The position numbers were made by a program, and so were the translations under genes. 64,000 bases of DNA from Fenollaria massiliensis. GTDB lineage: Bacteria; Bacillota; Clostridia; Tissierellales; Peptoniphilaceae. Below the pieces are notes generated by a model. That model worked only from the letters and a program-made list of their open reading frames with translations. It ran no database searches and was not told the origin of the DNA. How positions within the stretch are numbered: the stretch's first letter is position 1; every line of letters starts with the position of its first letter. Positions 34,810-43,629 of this stretch are shown here, one piece after another. The DNA is taken from assembly GCF_000312505.2 (NCBI RefSeq), contig NZ_HG326225.1, positions 138,249 to 202,248 of the forward strand, read 5' to 3'.

Positions 34810-35107
34810 TCATGCGGCACAAAGGGCCTGTATTACTAGCCACGTCTCATCGTTTAGTTTTGATATAGCATTTCTGACTGCCTCAATCATCATCTGTGTT
34901 TTAACAATCTTTTCTACATCAACGCTTTCATCAGTGATGTTATCTATAAAATGTCCATCATGATCCAAAGAGGAAAAGAAAAACAGGTGGTTTTTTCTGT
35001 CCACCTGCTCTTTTTTTATGTTCTCTTTCTTGCCAGTAGACTTTGTATATCTGCTCGCTTACTTTGATTTTTCGCCCACCGACATAAAGGTAATATTATT
35101 TTGTCAT
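34810..35107 (-). pseudogene. Decayed sigma-70-like gene of element 2
   Basis: It is a counterpart of 4412-4810: YYLYVGGRKIKVSEQIYKVY, then DRKNHLFFFSSLDHDGHF, then DESVDVEKIV and ISKLNDE. The frame has a stop at codon 4 and a frameshift after REHKK, and the C-terminal helix-turn-helix is lost by a deletion joining it to the relaxase fragment side. It cannot make a functional regulator. Confidence 0.85.
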
Positions 35108-35135
35108 TTATGTTTCTTACATTCTTTTTTTGTCT

Positions 35136-37319
35136 TTATGCTTTAAAGAAATCATTTAATTTGTGAATATTTTCTTCAGTATAGTTTCCTGACCATTCCA
35201 CATGTCCGTTTTTCAAAAAAATAAAATAATCACAACACTCCTTTAGTAATTCAGGATCATGAGTGATGAGGAAAATAGTTTTATCTTTCATCTGCTTTAA
35301 ACTTTGAGCCACATCTAACATATTATGATAATCCAGACCAGAGGTAGGTTCATCTAATATTAGTATGCGACTATTTGAAGCAAGGGCACTAGCTAAAGCT
35401 ACTCTTTGCTTTTGTCCTCCAGATAGCGACATGGGATGGAGCTCTTTTAATTCCAACAAATTTAATTGAGCTAAAATCTCATCTACTTGTCCACTTATTT
35501 CATCTGAACTAAGGCTAACTGAAATTTCCTCTTTGACACTCTCTGTAAAGAGTTGGTTATTCACATCTTGCATGACCATATAAGAAATCTCAAGCCTTTC
35601 TTTGCTATCGTAGCTTTTTCCTTCTAAGGTCATTATCCCTGTTGATTCTTCTGCAATACCACACAGACAATTGGCAAAGGTAGATTTTCCAGCACCATTC
35701 TTCCCAAGAATTCCTATTATATGTTTTCTAGGAAGTTCTAGATGATTGATTTCTAATCCATCCACTTTATTGTAATATACACAAAAATTATCAAGTGCTA
35801 TTTCATTGGTATACTCAATGTCTTTACTCTCAAACTTAGGAATATGAGAAGATCTTAATCCCATCTCGTGCAACTTCTTGTCTGAAATATCCTTAAATTC
35901 CTCAATGCTATAATCCTTGCTAATTCGACCATCTTTCATATAAATAACTCGGTCGACCAAGTCCATTAAATAATATAACCTATGTTCAGCTATGATAATT
36001 GTTTTGCCTTGTTGTTTCCAATATTTAAGTATATTTTTTAAATCATCAATGCTTTCAATGTCTAAATTTGATGAAGGCTCATCTAAAACTAAAATAGGGG
36101 CTTCCATCACAGCTGTAGATGCACAAGCAATTTTTTGCTTTTCACCACCTGATAAATTAAATAGATTCCTATCTAACAGTTCATGAATGTTTAATGCATA
36201 AGCTACCTTTCCTATCCTGTCAAGCATCTCCATTCTATCAACACCCATATTCTCAAGTCCAAAAGCTATTTCACTTGTAGAATCCACATTAAAAAATTGT
36301 GATTTTGGGTTTTGAAATACAGAGCCGACTACCTTTGAAAGTGATTGAATGCTAGTTTGTCCTACTTTTTCTCCATTGATCTCCACTTCACCTTGTAAAT
36401 CTCCAGTATAATATTCAGGGGAAAGGCCATTAATTAGTCTCGTAAGAGTAGTTTTCCCACATCCAGACTCACCTGTTAGTAGCACAAATTCTCCTTCTTC
36501 AATGGATAAACTTATATTAAAAACGCCACCTTGTCTTTCTTTGCTCTTATAGGTAAAGCTAGCATTGTTAAATTTTATCATCTCTTTCCCCCTCATACTA
36601 AAGACCACACTATCAATCCTATAATCAATAGAAAAATCAAAAAAATCATATTTGCTAAATTTAACCTCAACAAGGCTCGTTCTGCCTTTAACATTATCTA
36701 ATCCTCTTGTTAATGCTGATGCAGAAAGTTCATCACCTATTTTGACAACAGAAAACAGGAGCGGGATAATTCTGTACTCTAAAAACAATGATGGATTGGC
36801 TTTTGTTTTTTTACTATTAAATCGTATCCCCCTCATTCGCATAGCATTTGATATTGCCTTATTTTCTTCCTTTAGAGTAGGTATGAAACGAAATACTACA
36901 GAAACAGGAATAATAAACGCATTTGGAATTTTCCACTTTACCATAGCTGCTATAAATTCATTTGGTTTGGTGGAACTAATCGTATAGTATCCCATCATGA
37001 AAATAGGAAAAAGCCTTATGACTAATGAGTTGAGCAATACATTAATCATGTTTAATATGGATGGTAATTCATACATATTTTTAGTTTTGTTTGAAATAAC
37101 AGCCAAAACAAATAAAATTCCATATATGGCTGCAGCTTTGTAATTTTTATTAGATACAAGCAAGAATATAGCGATAGAAACTATCGCTATATCTATACCT
37201 ATATTGTCATAGACAAAAAACATTATAGTACTAATGAATACCATAAATAATATTTTTGTTCTCGGATCTAAATAAAAGCCTTTCTTTATTGGGGGAACAT
37301 AAGTTTTGTAAGCCTCCAT
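35136..37319 (-). CDS. ECF transporter: EcfT permease frameshift-fused to a double ABC ATPase (EcfA-EcfA')
   Basis: 727 codons are open. Residues 1-240 are an EcfT-like permease with four to five transmembrane segments and the coupling motif SNAMRMRGIRF. From about residue 246 two ABC domains follow. The first has Walker A TGESGCGKTT, LSGGEKQK and VLDEPSSNLD; the second has GKNGAGKST, LSGGQKQR and ILDEPTSGLD. The join is probably artificial or switchable. With 6 rather than 7 Ts at 36639-36645 EcfT would end normally (GLIVWSLV, stop at 36593), and the ATPase has its own ATG at 36581 behind GGGGGAAAG. With the MptD-like S component it would take up a vitamin or metal-type substrate. Confidence 0.82.
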   Translation of the reverse strand: MEAYKTYVPPIKKGFYLDPRTKILFMVFISTIMFFVYDNIGIDIAIVSIAIFLLVSNKNYKAAAIYGILFVLAVISNKTKNMYELPSILNMINVLLNSLVIRLFPIFMMGYYTISSTKPNEFIAAMVKWKIPNAFIIPVSVVFRFIPTLKEENKAISNAMRMRGIRFNSKKTKANPSLFLEYRIIPLLFSVVKIGDELSASALTRGLDNVKGRTSLVEVKFSKYDFFDFSIDYRIDSVVFSMRGKEMIKFNNASFTYKSKERQGGVFNISLSIEEGEFVLLTGESGCGKTTLTRLINGLSPEYYTGDLQGEVEINGEKVGQTSIQSLSKVVGSVFQNPKSQFFNVDSTSEIAFGLENMGVDRMEMLDRIGKVAYALNIHELLDRNLFNLSGGEKQKIACASTAVMEAPILVLDEPSSNLDIESIDDLKNILKYWKQQGKTIIIAEHRLYYLMDLVDRVIYMKDGRISKDYSIEEFKDISDKKLHEMGLRSSHIPKFESKDIEYTNEIALDNFCVYYNKVDGLEINHLELPRKHIIGILGKNGAGKSTFANCLCGIAEESTGIMTLEGKSYDSKERLEISYMVMQDVNNQLFTESVKEEISVSLSSDEISGQVDEILAQLNLLELKELHPMSLSGGQKQRVALASALASNSRILILDEPTSGLDYHNMLDVAQSLKQMKDKTIFLITHDPELLKECCDYFIFLKNGHVEWSGNYTEENIHKLNDFFKA

Positions 37320-37900
37320 TAAGCAATTCCAGCTCTTTCAAAATGTTTTTTCAACATTTTCTTGCCTATATTAGCACCTATCACTGCTCCAACAAACATG
37401 ATGCCAATTGCAGCAATTCCCATCCATGGTGGCATATATTTCGCTAAATCGGTCGCAAATTGCTCACCCATTTGTTGTTTTACTCCTTCCATATAGGTAT
37501 CTGCCATAACCCACATTGGCATCTGACAGCCTAACTCAGCACATGAAAACAACCAAAATCCTATTGTATTAACTTTAAAACTTTTATACTTTTTAGTATT
37601 CATAACTACATCAGCAATAATTGCCATTGGAATATACACGGCTGGTGCTAACCAAGTGTAACCCATAAAATACCAAAATACTCCTAAAATGATTCCCATT
37701 AGAGATACCATTCCAAACTTTTCTACCTTGGTTAGAAATAGCATAAATGGAATACCTGTTAATATTGGGATTAATATAAATATGGTAGGATAAAGTATTG
37801 GCACAGCCCCTAGCATTCCTGTTACGAAAAATATGACTAAATAAATAGCTGTATAAATTCCTACGTTAATTAAATCCTTTGCTGTTAATCGATTCTTCAT
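37319..37900 (-). CDS. MptD-family ECF transporter substrate-binding (S) component
   Basis: 193 aa with five to six transmembrane segments and the MptD-like start MKNRLTAKDLINVGIYTAIY. A conserved GIPFMLFLTKVEKFGMV-type loop is present. S components capture the substrate and toggle in the membrane on the EcfT-EcfAA' motor, which follows with a one-base overlap (TAATG). The ribosome site AAGGAGG and start lie inside the end of the upstream ABC gene. The substrate of this family is not established. Confidence 0.82.
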   Translation of the reverse strand: MKNRLTAKDLINVGIYTAIYLVIFFVTGMLGAVPILYPTIFILIPILTGIPFMLFLTKVEKFGMVSLMGIILGVFWYFMGYTWLAPAVYIPMAIIADVVMNTKKYKSFKVNTIGFWLFSCAELGCQMPMWVMADTYMEGVKQQMGEQFATDLAKYMPPWMGIAAIGIMFVGAVIGANIGKKMLKKHFERAGIA

Positions 37901-39650
37901 TGAAATCCTCCTTATTTTGTTTAATCTTCCAGCTTTCTGTTTCTTCTCTTGCTTCTATAAATTTCTTATAAGTGCCTTCTTTTCTAATTAAATCTTCATG
38001 TTTTCCCACCTCCTCTAATTTTCCGTCTTTAAGAACTATAATCTGATTCGCATTTTTAACAGTCTTTAACCTATGAGCAACCATTATAACCGTTTTGTTT
38101 TTTGTTAAACTTTCTATGGCTTCTTGAAGTTTATCCTCATTTTCTGGATCAACATTTGCTGTAGCTTCGTCAAAAATAATAATCGGGGCATTTTTTATCA
38201 TAGCCCTTGCTATTGATATTCTTTGTCTTTCTCCGCCTGAAAGTGATGTGCCACCTTCGCCTATGATGGTTTGATAGCCTTCTGGCAAATTCATAATAAA
38301 GTCATGGCATTGGGCTTTTTTTGCCACTTCTATGACTTCTTCCTTCTTAGCTTGTGGTTTGCCAAATTTTATATTATTTTCGATGGTATCTTGGAAAAGA
38401 TAAACATTTTGGAATACGGTGCTAATCAAATCCATTAAGGATTCAAGCGTGTAGTTTTTAATATTGACATCTCCAATCGATATGCTGCCTTGATCCACGT
38501 CCCAAAATCTAGAAATAAGCGAACACATGGTGCTCTTACCAGCTCCACTTGGTCCAATAATGGCTGTCATAGCCTTTTCCGGAATATGAACGGAAACCTC
38601 CCTTAAAATAGGTATTTTATCATAAGAAAAGCTAACATTATTGAATTCAATATCTGTATGATGAGGCGTAATCTTCTTGCCTTCAATATCCATCTGAGGC
38701 ATATTTTCTGTTGTTTCTACTTGTTCTATAGAACTTGTTGCAACTCTTAATGTCGCCATGGCGGATCCTGCGGATTGAATACTTGCAAACACCAGGAATG
38801 ACATGATGATACACATAATTGCTTTTAATAAATCCATGGTGCCATTGATATAAAAATAAAGTGAAAAGACAATCATGGCAACACTGGAAATTCTTAAAAC
38901 GAGCTCTTGCCCGATGATATAGGGTGTAAATAATTTCTCCAAAGCTAGATTGGCTGAGCGACTTTCTTCTAGTGCCGAGCGTACGGTTTGGTCTCCGTTT
39001 CCTGTTAAATTAAAGGATTTAATGATCGGCATTCCCTGGATATATTCCAAGATCGTTTCTACTAAAAGAGATTGTGCCTCTTGCCTTTTTGGAGCAAGTG
39101 TCCTCGACTTTTTTTCCATGACAGAAGTAATATATAAATATAAAACCGTTCCTGCTATAACAATCAGCCCATTTCTCCACTCGAAAAATAAAATCATCAG
39201 GGTGAATACAAATGAGTTAATGAAGCCACTCATCATAACAACTAAAACCATAGGAGCTGTATTCTCAACGTCATCTAGAACAGTTGTTAAAACACCAGTC
39301 ACTTTTCCAATATTATTTTCATTAAAGAATCCCATTGGAACCGTCTTCAGCATTTTTCCTATACTTATTCTTCGATTAGCTACCATAAAATACCCAGCAT
39401 GCGTTTGATCTAATTGAGCAAAATAGTTGGCAGAAGACCTTCCGACAATACTTACCAGTAGCATAAGAAAAACCTTCAGTGCTATAAAGGAATTAAAATC
39501 TTTTGTCACCAAGGCTTGGAGCACAAAGTAAATGGCTCCTATTTGCAACATATTGAAGATGGCATACACAAATTCAAAAATAACAGACTTGTTTAAATTT
39601 ATTCGTTCCTTATCTGCAAATGCCCATATCTTTCGAAGTCCACTTAACAT
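37866..39650 (-). CDS. Half ABC exporter (permease-ATPase), second of a pair in element 2
   Basis: 594 aa. A six-helix exporter domain (about 1-320), then an ATPase with Walker A GPSGAGKST, signature LSGGERQR, Walker B IIIFDEATANVD and H-loop AHRLKTV. It pairs with the gene just upstream, which ends right before its start. Such pairs beside MptD and EcfT/EcfA genes are a recurring accessory cluster in Firmicutes, probably linked with uptake of a metal-chelate or with drug export. It overlaps the S-component gene by 35 bp. Confidence 0.85.
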   Translation of the reverse strand: MLSGLRKIWAFADKERINLNKSVIFEFVYAIFNMLQIGAIYFVLQALVTKDFNSFIALKVFLMLLVSIVGRSSANYFAQLDQTHAGYFMVANRRISIGKMLKTVPMGFFNENNIGKVTGVLTTVLDDVENTAPMVLVVMMSGFINSFVFTLMILFFEWRNGLIVIAGTVLYLYITSVMEKKSRTLAPKRQEAQSLLVETILEYIQGMPIIKSFNLTGNGDQTVRSALEESRSANLALEKLFTPYIIGQELVLRISSVAMIVFSLYFYINGTMDLLKAIMCIIMSFLVFASIQSAGSAMATLRVATSSIEQVETTENMPQMDIEGKKITPHHTDIEFNNVSFSYDKIPILREVSVHIPEKAMTAIIGPSGAGKSTMCSLISRFWDVDQGSISIGDVNIKNYTLESLMDLISTVFQNVYLFQDTIENNIKFGKPQAKKEEVIEVAKKAQCHDFIMNLPEGYQTIIGEGGTSLSGGERQRISIARAMIKNAPIIIFDEATANVDPENEDKLQEAIESLTKNKTVIMVAHRLKTVKNANQIIVLKDGKLEEVGKHEDLIRKEGTYKKFIEAREETESWKIKQNKEDFNEESINSKGFN

Positions 39651-41384
39651 CTAAGCCACCTCCTTTCCACCGATATGTGCTTCCCACATGGCTTGATAAA
39701 GTTTATTTTCTTTAAGAAGTTCTTCATGATTGCCACTTGCTACAAGTTTGCCATGATCGATGAGATAAATCTGGTCTGCATTGATTATTGTTGATAACCT
39801 ATGAGCAATCATAATGATAGTTTTTCCCTGAATAAGCTTATTAATTGCTTTTTGTAAAACTTGCTCATTTTCAGGATCAATATAAGCCGTCGCTTCATCT
39901 AATATGATAATTGGAGCATCTTTTATCATAGCTCTAGCAATGGTGATCCTCTGTTTTTCACCGCCTGATAAATGATTTCCTCCACTCCCTACTTTGGTCT
40001 GATATCCATGCTCTAAAGACATAATAAAATCATGACAACCTGAAGCTTTGGCAATTTCAATCACTTCTTCATCGCTAGCCGAAGGCTTGCCCATTCGAAT
40101 ATTTTCCATGATGGTATCGTTAAAAAGGAAAACATCCTGCGAAACAAAAGCAACTAAATCATAGAGTTGTTCAAGTGGAATATTGAATAAATTAATTCCG
40201 CCAATCGATATTTCTCCCTGTTCTACGTCCCAGAAACCAGCAATTAACTTGGCAATGGTTGACTTTCCTGAACCACTTGGCCCAACAAAGGCATTTAAAC
40301 TTCGCTCTTGAATTACCATATCGATTCCTTTAATAACTTCTTCTCCTGGTTCATAGGAGAAATGTAGATTCTTGATAGCAATGTCATGATTTTTTAAATG
40401 AACTCTTTCTCTACGATGAACTTGTTCTATCCCATTTAAGATTTCATCAATTCGTCCGACAGTTGTCCCTGTTTGAGCTAAGGCATCGACAAAGTTAATA
40501 GCAGCTAGTAAGGGACCGGCTATACCAAGAGAAAGGATGATGGTCGTAATAAAGGTTGACATCTCTAAACTTCCATTAATAAACATAATCCAACCAACAG
40601 GTAATACCGTAATCAAAGTTGTTGGTGAAATGTTCTTGGATAAGGACACTGGCATTTGACATTTTTTCATCCAATGATAATAAAATGAAGCATTAGCTAT
40701 CACTTTATCGGTGAATTTCCCATAGGATTTTTCGCCTTGATTAAAAGTTTTAATCACTTCAATTCCGCCAACATACTCAACAATTGTTTTATTCATTTCG
40801 GTATTGGTCGCAACCGACTTACTATAATCTTCTGCATAACCTTTCATAATTAATGACATAAAAAACATACCTACCGGAATTGAAACGAGTGACAATAAAG
40901 CCATTCTCCAATCTAAAATTAATAGATAGATGAAGATGGATACAGGCCCTAAAATATTCGCCGTCATCTCAGGCAATAAGTGAGCCAAAGGTCGTTCCAT
41001 TTTTTCTACTTGATCAACAATGATTGTCTTTAAATCACCACTATGAGTGTCAATAATCGTACCAAGAGGCATTTTAGGCAGCTTTTCCAAGAGCATGATT
41101 CGTACATTTCTTAGAACAGAGAAGGTTGCTTTATGGGACTCTGCCAAGGCCTTGGCGTAAAAAATTGGTTTTAAACAATAGCCAATCAAGATTAGAAAAC
41201 ACCAAGGTAGGTAGAAGGAAAAATCTTTATTTCCAACAAACAAACCATAAACAATTTTGCTTACGCCAAAATAAGGCAACATACCTAAAAGAACCCCAAT
41301 AACTGCCAAGAAAATGGAAAGCTTGAGGGCTTTATGTTCTCCTTCTGCCAGCTGCCATAGGCGTTTCATATAATTATTTTTCAA
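39651..41384 (-). CDS. Half ABC exporter (permease-ATPase), first of a pair in element 2
   Basis: 577 aa. The membrane domain holds about six helices (starting LKLSIFLAVIGVLLGMLPYF). The ATPase has Walker A GPSGSGKST, signature LSGGEKQR, Walker B IIILDEATAYID and H-loop AHRLSTI. The AYID D-loop parallels the SYSD variant of its counterpart at 9294-11060, supporting common origin of the two cargo pairs. It is the first gene of the operon, downstream of TetR operator-like palindromes. Confidence 0.85.
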   Translation of the reverse strand: MKNNYMKRLWQLAEGEHKALKLSIFLAVIGVLLGMLPYFGVSKIVYGLFVGNKDFSFYLPWCFLILIGYCLKPIFYAKALAESHKATFSVLRNVRIMLLEKLPKMPLGTIIDTHSGDLKTIIVDQVEKMERPLAHLLPEMTANILGPVSIFIYLLILDWRMALLSLVSIPVGMFFMSLIMKGYAEDYSKSVATNTEMNKTIVEYVGGIEVIKTFNQGEKSYGKFTDKVIANASFYYHWMKKCQMPVSLSKNISPTTLITVLPVGWIMFINGSLEMSTFITTIILSLGIAGPLLAAINFVDALAQTGTTVGRIDEILNGIEQVHRRERVHLKNHDIAIKNLHFSYEPGEEVIKGIDMVIQERSLNAFVGPSGSGKSTIAKLIAGFWDVEQGEISIGGINLFNIPLEQLYDLVAFVSQDVFLFNDTIMENIRMGKPSASDEEVIEIAKASGCHDFIMSLEHGYQTKVGSGGNHLSGGEKQRITIARAMIKDAPIIILDEATAYIDPENEQVLQKAINKLIQGKTIIMIAHRLSTIINADQIYLIDHGKLVASGNHEELLKENKLYQAMWEAHIGGKEVA

Positions 41385-41433
41385 TGGAACCCTCCTTTCC
41401 TTTTTTCTTTCATCTTTAACACCTCCATATGAT

Positions 41434-41463
41434 AGATAACTTTATTAGCTAACTTAGTTATCT
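41434..41463 (-). promoter_or_regulatory. Candidate TetR operator before the ABC/ECF operon
   Basis: A 30-bp imperfect palindrome with outer arms AGATAACT/AGTTATCT lies about 50 bp upstream of the first ABC gene. The arms share GATAAC with the perfect palindrome in front of the tetR gene (42178-42200), as expected for one regulator acting at two sites. Confidence 0.55.
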
Positions 41464-41472
41464 TTACTTTAA

Positions 41473-41508
41473 AAAATATAAGGGTGTTTAATACCCTTTC
41501 CCTTATAT
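41473..41508 (-). terminator. Terminator after the tetR gene
   Basis: ATATAAGGG and CCCTTATAT pair, with a second nested AGGGTATT/AATACCCT-like pairing, followed by TTTTTTA on the minus strand. It separates tetR from the ABC operon promoter. Confidence 0.6.
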
Positions 41509-42132
41509 TTAAAAACCTCTCAATTTCTCCCATCCATCATAAAAAAATTTCGAAATTATTCTTGTGTTTAACTTTACTTCTTCTTCTGTTTGGGAATGTA
41601 TTATAATTTCACACAACGCATTAATATAGGCATGGTTTAACAAATGCATTGCATCTTTAGGGACTTCTGATTTTATATTCTTTTTCTTTGAAATAATCTG
41701 AAACGCTTTATGTCTGTTTATATCTTCCTTTTCCACAAGAAGCTCTATAAAATTATCATATTTCGTACCATATGATTTAAATATTAAAAGATTAAATAAA
41801 TCTTTTTTGCTAAACATATATAATGCAGATTCAATTGACCCTTCAATGTTAATTTTTGATAAATCTTCTCCACAATTTTTTTCTATGTTTTGAAAAGATT
41901 CCTCTTCAAACTTGCTATAAAAACCCAAAAGTTCGTTTGCCAATGGATCAACTAAACTGATAAATAAATCTTCTTTATCATTAAAATGCCTGTAAAAAGC
42001 ACCCGTTGTAACCCCAGCATCTTTGCAAATTTTTCTTAAATTAGCTCGTTCATAACCATCATTTAAAAAATTAACTTTACCACTATCCATAATCTTTTTA
42101 TGTGTTAAATCGTAACCAGTAATTTCTGTCAT
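41509..42132 (-). CDS. TetR-family transcription regulator
   Basis: 207 aa. The N-terminal helix-turn-helix (about 15-60) reads KVNFLNDGYERANLRKICKD, then AGVTTGAFYRHFNDKEDLF, a clear TetR signature. The C-terminal ligand domain is not conserved. It lies upstream of, and in the same direction as, the ABC/ECF operon, with matching palindromes before itself and before the operon, so it probably represses both. In element 1 this position is held by an AraC regulator. Confidence 0.9.
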   Translation of the reverse strand: MTEITGYDLTHKKIMDSGKVNFLNDGYERANLRKICKDAGVTTGAFYRHFNDKEDLFISLVDPLANELLGFYSKFEEESFQNIEKNCGEDLSKINIEGSIESALYMFSKKDLFNLLIFKSYGTKYDNFIELLVEKEDINRHKAFQIISKKKNIKSEVPKDAMHLLNHAYINALCEIIIHSQTEEEVKLNTRIISKFFYDGWEKLRGF

Positions 42133-42177
42133 ATCCTCACCGCCTCGACTAATTGCTCAATTTATAATTTTGCGGAA

Positions 42178-42200
42178 TAATGATAACTTTGTTATCATTA
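42178..42200 (-). promoter_or_regulatory. Perfect palindrome before tetR, likely TetR operator
   Basis: TAATGATAAC and GTTATCATTA are perfect 10-bp arms around TTT, about 46 bp upstream of the tetR start. The GATAAC core repeats that at 41434-41463. This is the geometry of TetR-family operators. Confidence 0.65.
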
Positions 42201-42240
42201 TATACACTTATCTTCTTTATGTCAATATGAATAGTAGAAA

Positions 42241-42258
42241 ATCATACTTAAGTATGAT
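42241..42258 (+). promoter_or_regulatory. 18-bp perfect palindrome overlapping a -10-like sequence
   Basis: ATCATACTTAAGTATGAT is a perfect palindrome that runs into TATGATATAAT, a -10-like element pointing right. In element 1 this spot leads toward mobC, but here it points at the prophage end. It has no counterpart in element 1. Confidence 0.45.
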
Positions 42259-42283
42259 ATAATCATTAATAATTTTAATACAC

Positions 42284-42346
42284 GCTTAACGCTTGCTACT
42301 CTAATTATTCTTTTGTAGCAAGCACAGTAAGTGTACGTGCACTTAC
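42284..42346 (+). repeat. Hairpin-rich 63-bp repeat, candidate oriT half (copy 2)
   Basis: It is nearly identical to 12273-12335: both inverted repeats (GCTTGCTAC/GTAGCAAGC and GTAAGTGT/GCACTTAC) are kept, with most changes in loops. Here it is not followed by mobC; the similarity ends and the prophage lysin gene begins about 60 bp on. The spacer 42347-42405 must hold the element 2/prophage border. Confidence 0.6.
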
Positions 42347-42405
42347 GAAAAATTAATGGATCAGATTTTTATGAGATGTATAGTCCCATTAGGCTCATTT
42401 GCTTA

Positions 42406-43227
42406 CTATTTAATTATTTCATTTACCTTTTTCTGTATATCATAATAATCATATCCAGCTTCTAGCAAGCGTCTTTTTCTTTCGCTCCCCGTGCCCCAAA
42501 GTCCTCGAATGACTTCTCTGGCAATCATATCTGTTTTACTATCATTTTTTATTTCATAAACAATAGCACCTTTATCGTCAAAAACTTTATACTGTGGATT
42601 TTTATTAACACACCTTTTAGCAAGTTCTAAATACTTAAATGCTCCTATCTGGCTTTTTGCATCTTTCCATGATTTTCTTACTCGATACATTGTTGGTACT
42701 TCCATAGGCTTGTTATTGTCTGTTCTCAATCTTTTATTGACTTCGTCAGCTATAAATGCAAGCTTGCTTGAAAGGTATGGACCAGGGCAGCTTGTTTTTG
42801 CATACCATTTATGCATTTGCAAAACACCATCTTTTCCTCCAGTATATGTGCATGGATAAATTTCATTTCTTCTACAAATGTCTGTAACCAAATCAATAAG
42901 TCTTTTTAATACATAATTAGACACCAGCCACTGTGGTGCACAGGTAGAATTTCCCACTTCAATTGTTACTGCCCTGTTGTCGCACCAAGATGAAGATGTA
43001 GTCCAAGCTCTATTTTGCTCATCAACACCAAGAACTATAACTCCATCTGATCCTAAGCAGTAATTTGCTGAGGCTTTTCTTGTTTTTGATACAAAGAGAG
43101 ATGCTAAATTTCTTCCATTAATAACTCCAGCAGCATGGTGTATTGCAATCTTACATATTTTTTCAGTTCTCTTTCCACTATGATTTGGAGATAGTATCTT
43201 ATCTTGGATCAGTGAGCTGTTTGACAT
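42406..43227 (-). CDS. Prophage endolysin: N-acetylmuramoyl-L-alanine amidase with Cpl-7-type domain
   Basis: 273 aa. An Amidase_2-type catalytic domain (about 20-165) holds the zinc motif IAIHHAAG (His30/31) and HKWYAKTSCPG. A SPOR-like middle (WKDAKSQIGAFKYLELAKRC, about 190-230) and a C-terminal CW_7/Cpl-7-like wall-binding repeat (IAREVIRGLWGTGSERKRRL, about 235-273) follow. It cuts the stem peptide from peptidoglycan to release phage. It follows the holin directly, at the distal end of the late operon. Confidence 0.9.
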   Translation of the reverse strand: MSNSSLIQDKILSPNHSGKRTEKICKIAIHHAAGVINGRNLASLFVSKTRKASANYCLGSDGVIVLGVDEQNRAWTTSSSWCDNRAVTIEVGNSTCAPQWLVSNYVLKRLIDLVTDICRRNEIYPCTYTGGKDGVLQMHKWYAKTSCPGPYLSSKLAFIADEVNKRLRTDNNKPMEVPTMYRVRKSWKDAKSQIGAFKYLELAKRCVNKNPQYKVFDDKGAIVYEIKNDSKTDMIAREVIRGLWGTGSERKRRLLEAGYDYYDIQKKVNEIIK

Positions 43228-43629
43228 TTACTTGTCCTCCTTTAGCTGCTCAAGCATTTCTCTAAGTTTTTCTGGAACAGGTAGACCTATTGCCATTGTA
43301 TTTTCTAATATGGATAAACCTTCGTTAGCTATATAAAAAAAGATGATGGCTGTTCTTATCATAGTACCATCACCTTTAATTAAATTTACATCGCATAAGT
43401 TTGCTATACCAACAACAATGAATATAACAATCTTTTTTGCTATTCCTTTAAATCCTACGCTTGATGAGAGCTTTCGTTCTACTCCTGCTCTTAAAACACC
43501 TGTTACATAATCTGCTATCACAAATGCAAGTAAGGTGTAGATAAAAGCGTCAATGCTTCCTAAGTAAAAGCCTATATAGCCACCTATGACTATAAAGACG
43601 TATTTGAGACTTTCTAAAATTTTATTCAT
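43228..43629 (-). CDS. Phage holin (toxin secretion/phage lysis holin family)
   Basis: 133 aa with three transmembrane segments: YVFIVIGGYIGFYLGSIDAF, then YTLLAFVIADYVTGVLRAG and IVIFIVVGIANLCDV. The DYVTGVLRA motif is typical of the phage_holin_4/TcdE-like family. It forms the membrane lesion that lets the amidase reach the wall. It abuts the lysin gene and overlaps the upstream fibre gene by 8 bp. Confidence 0.9.
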   Translation of the reverse strand: MNKILESLKYVFIVIGGYIGFYLGSIDAFIYTLLAFVIADYVTGVLRAGVERKLSSSVGFKGIAKKIVIFIVVGIANLCDVNLIKGDGTMIRTAIIFFYIANEGLSILENTMAIGLPVPEKLREMLEQLKEDK

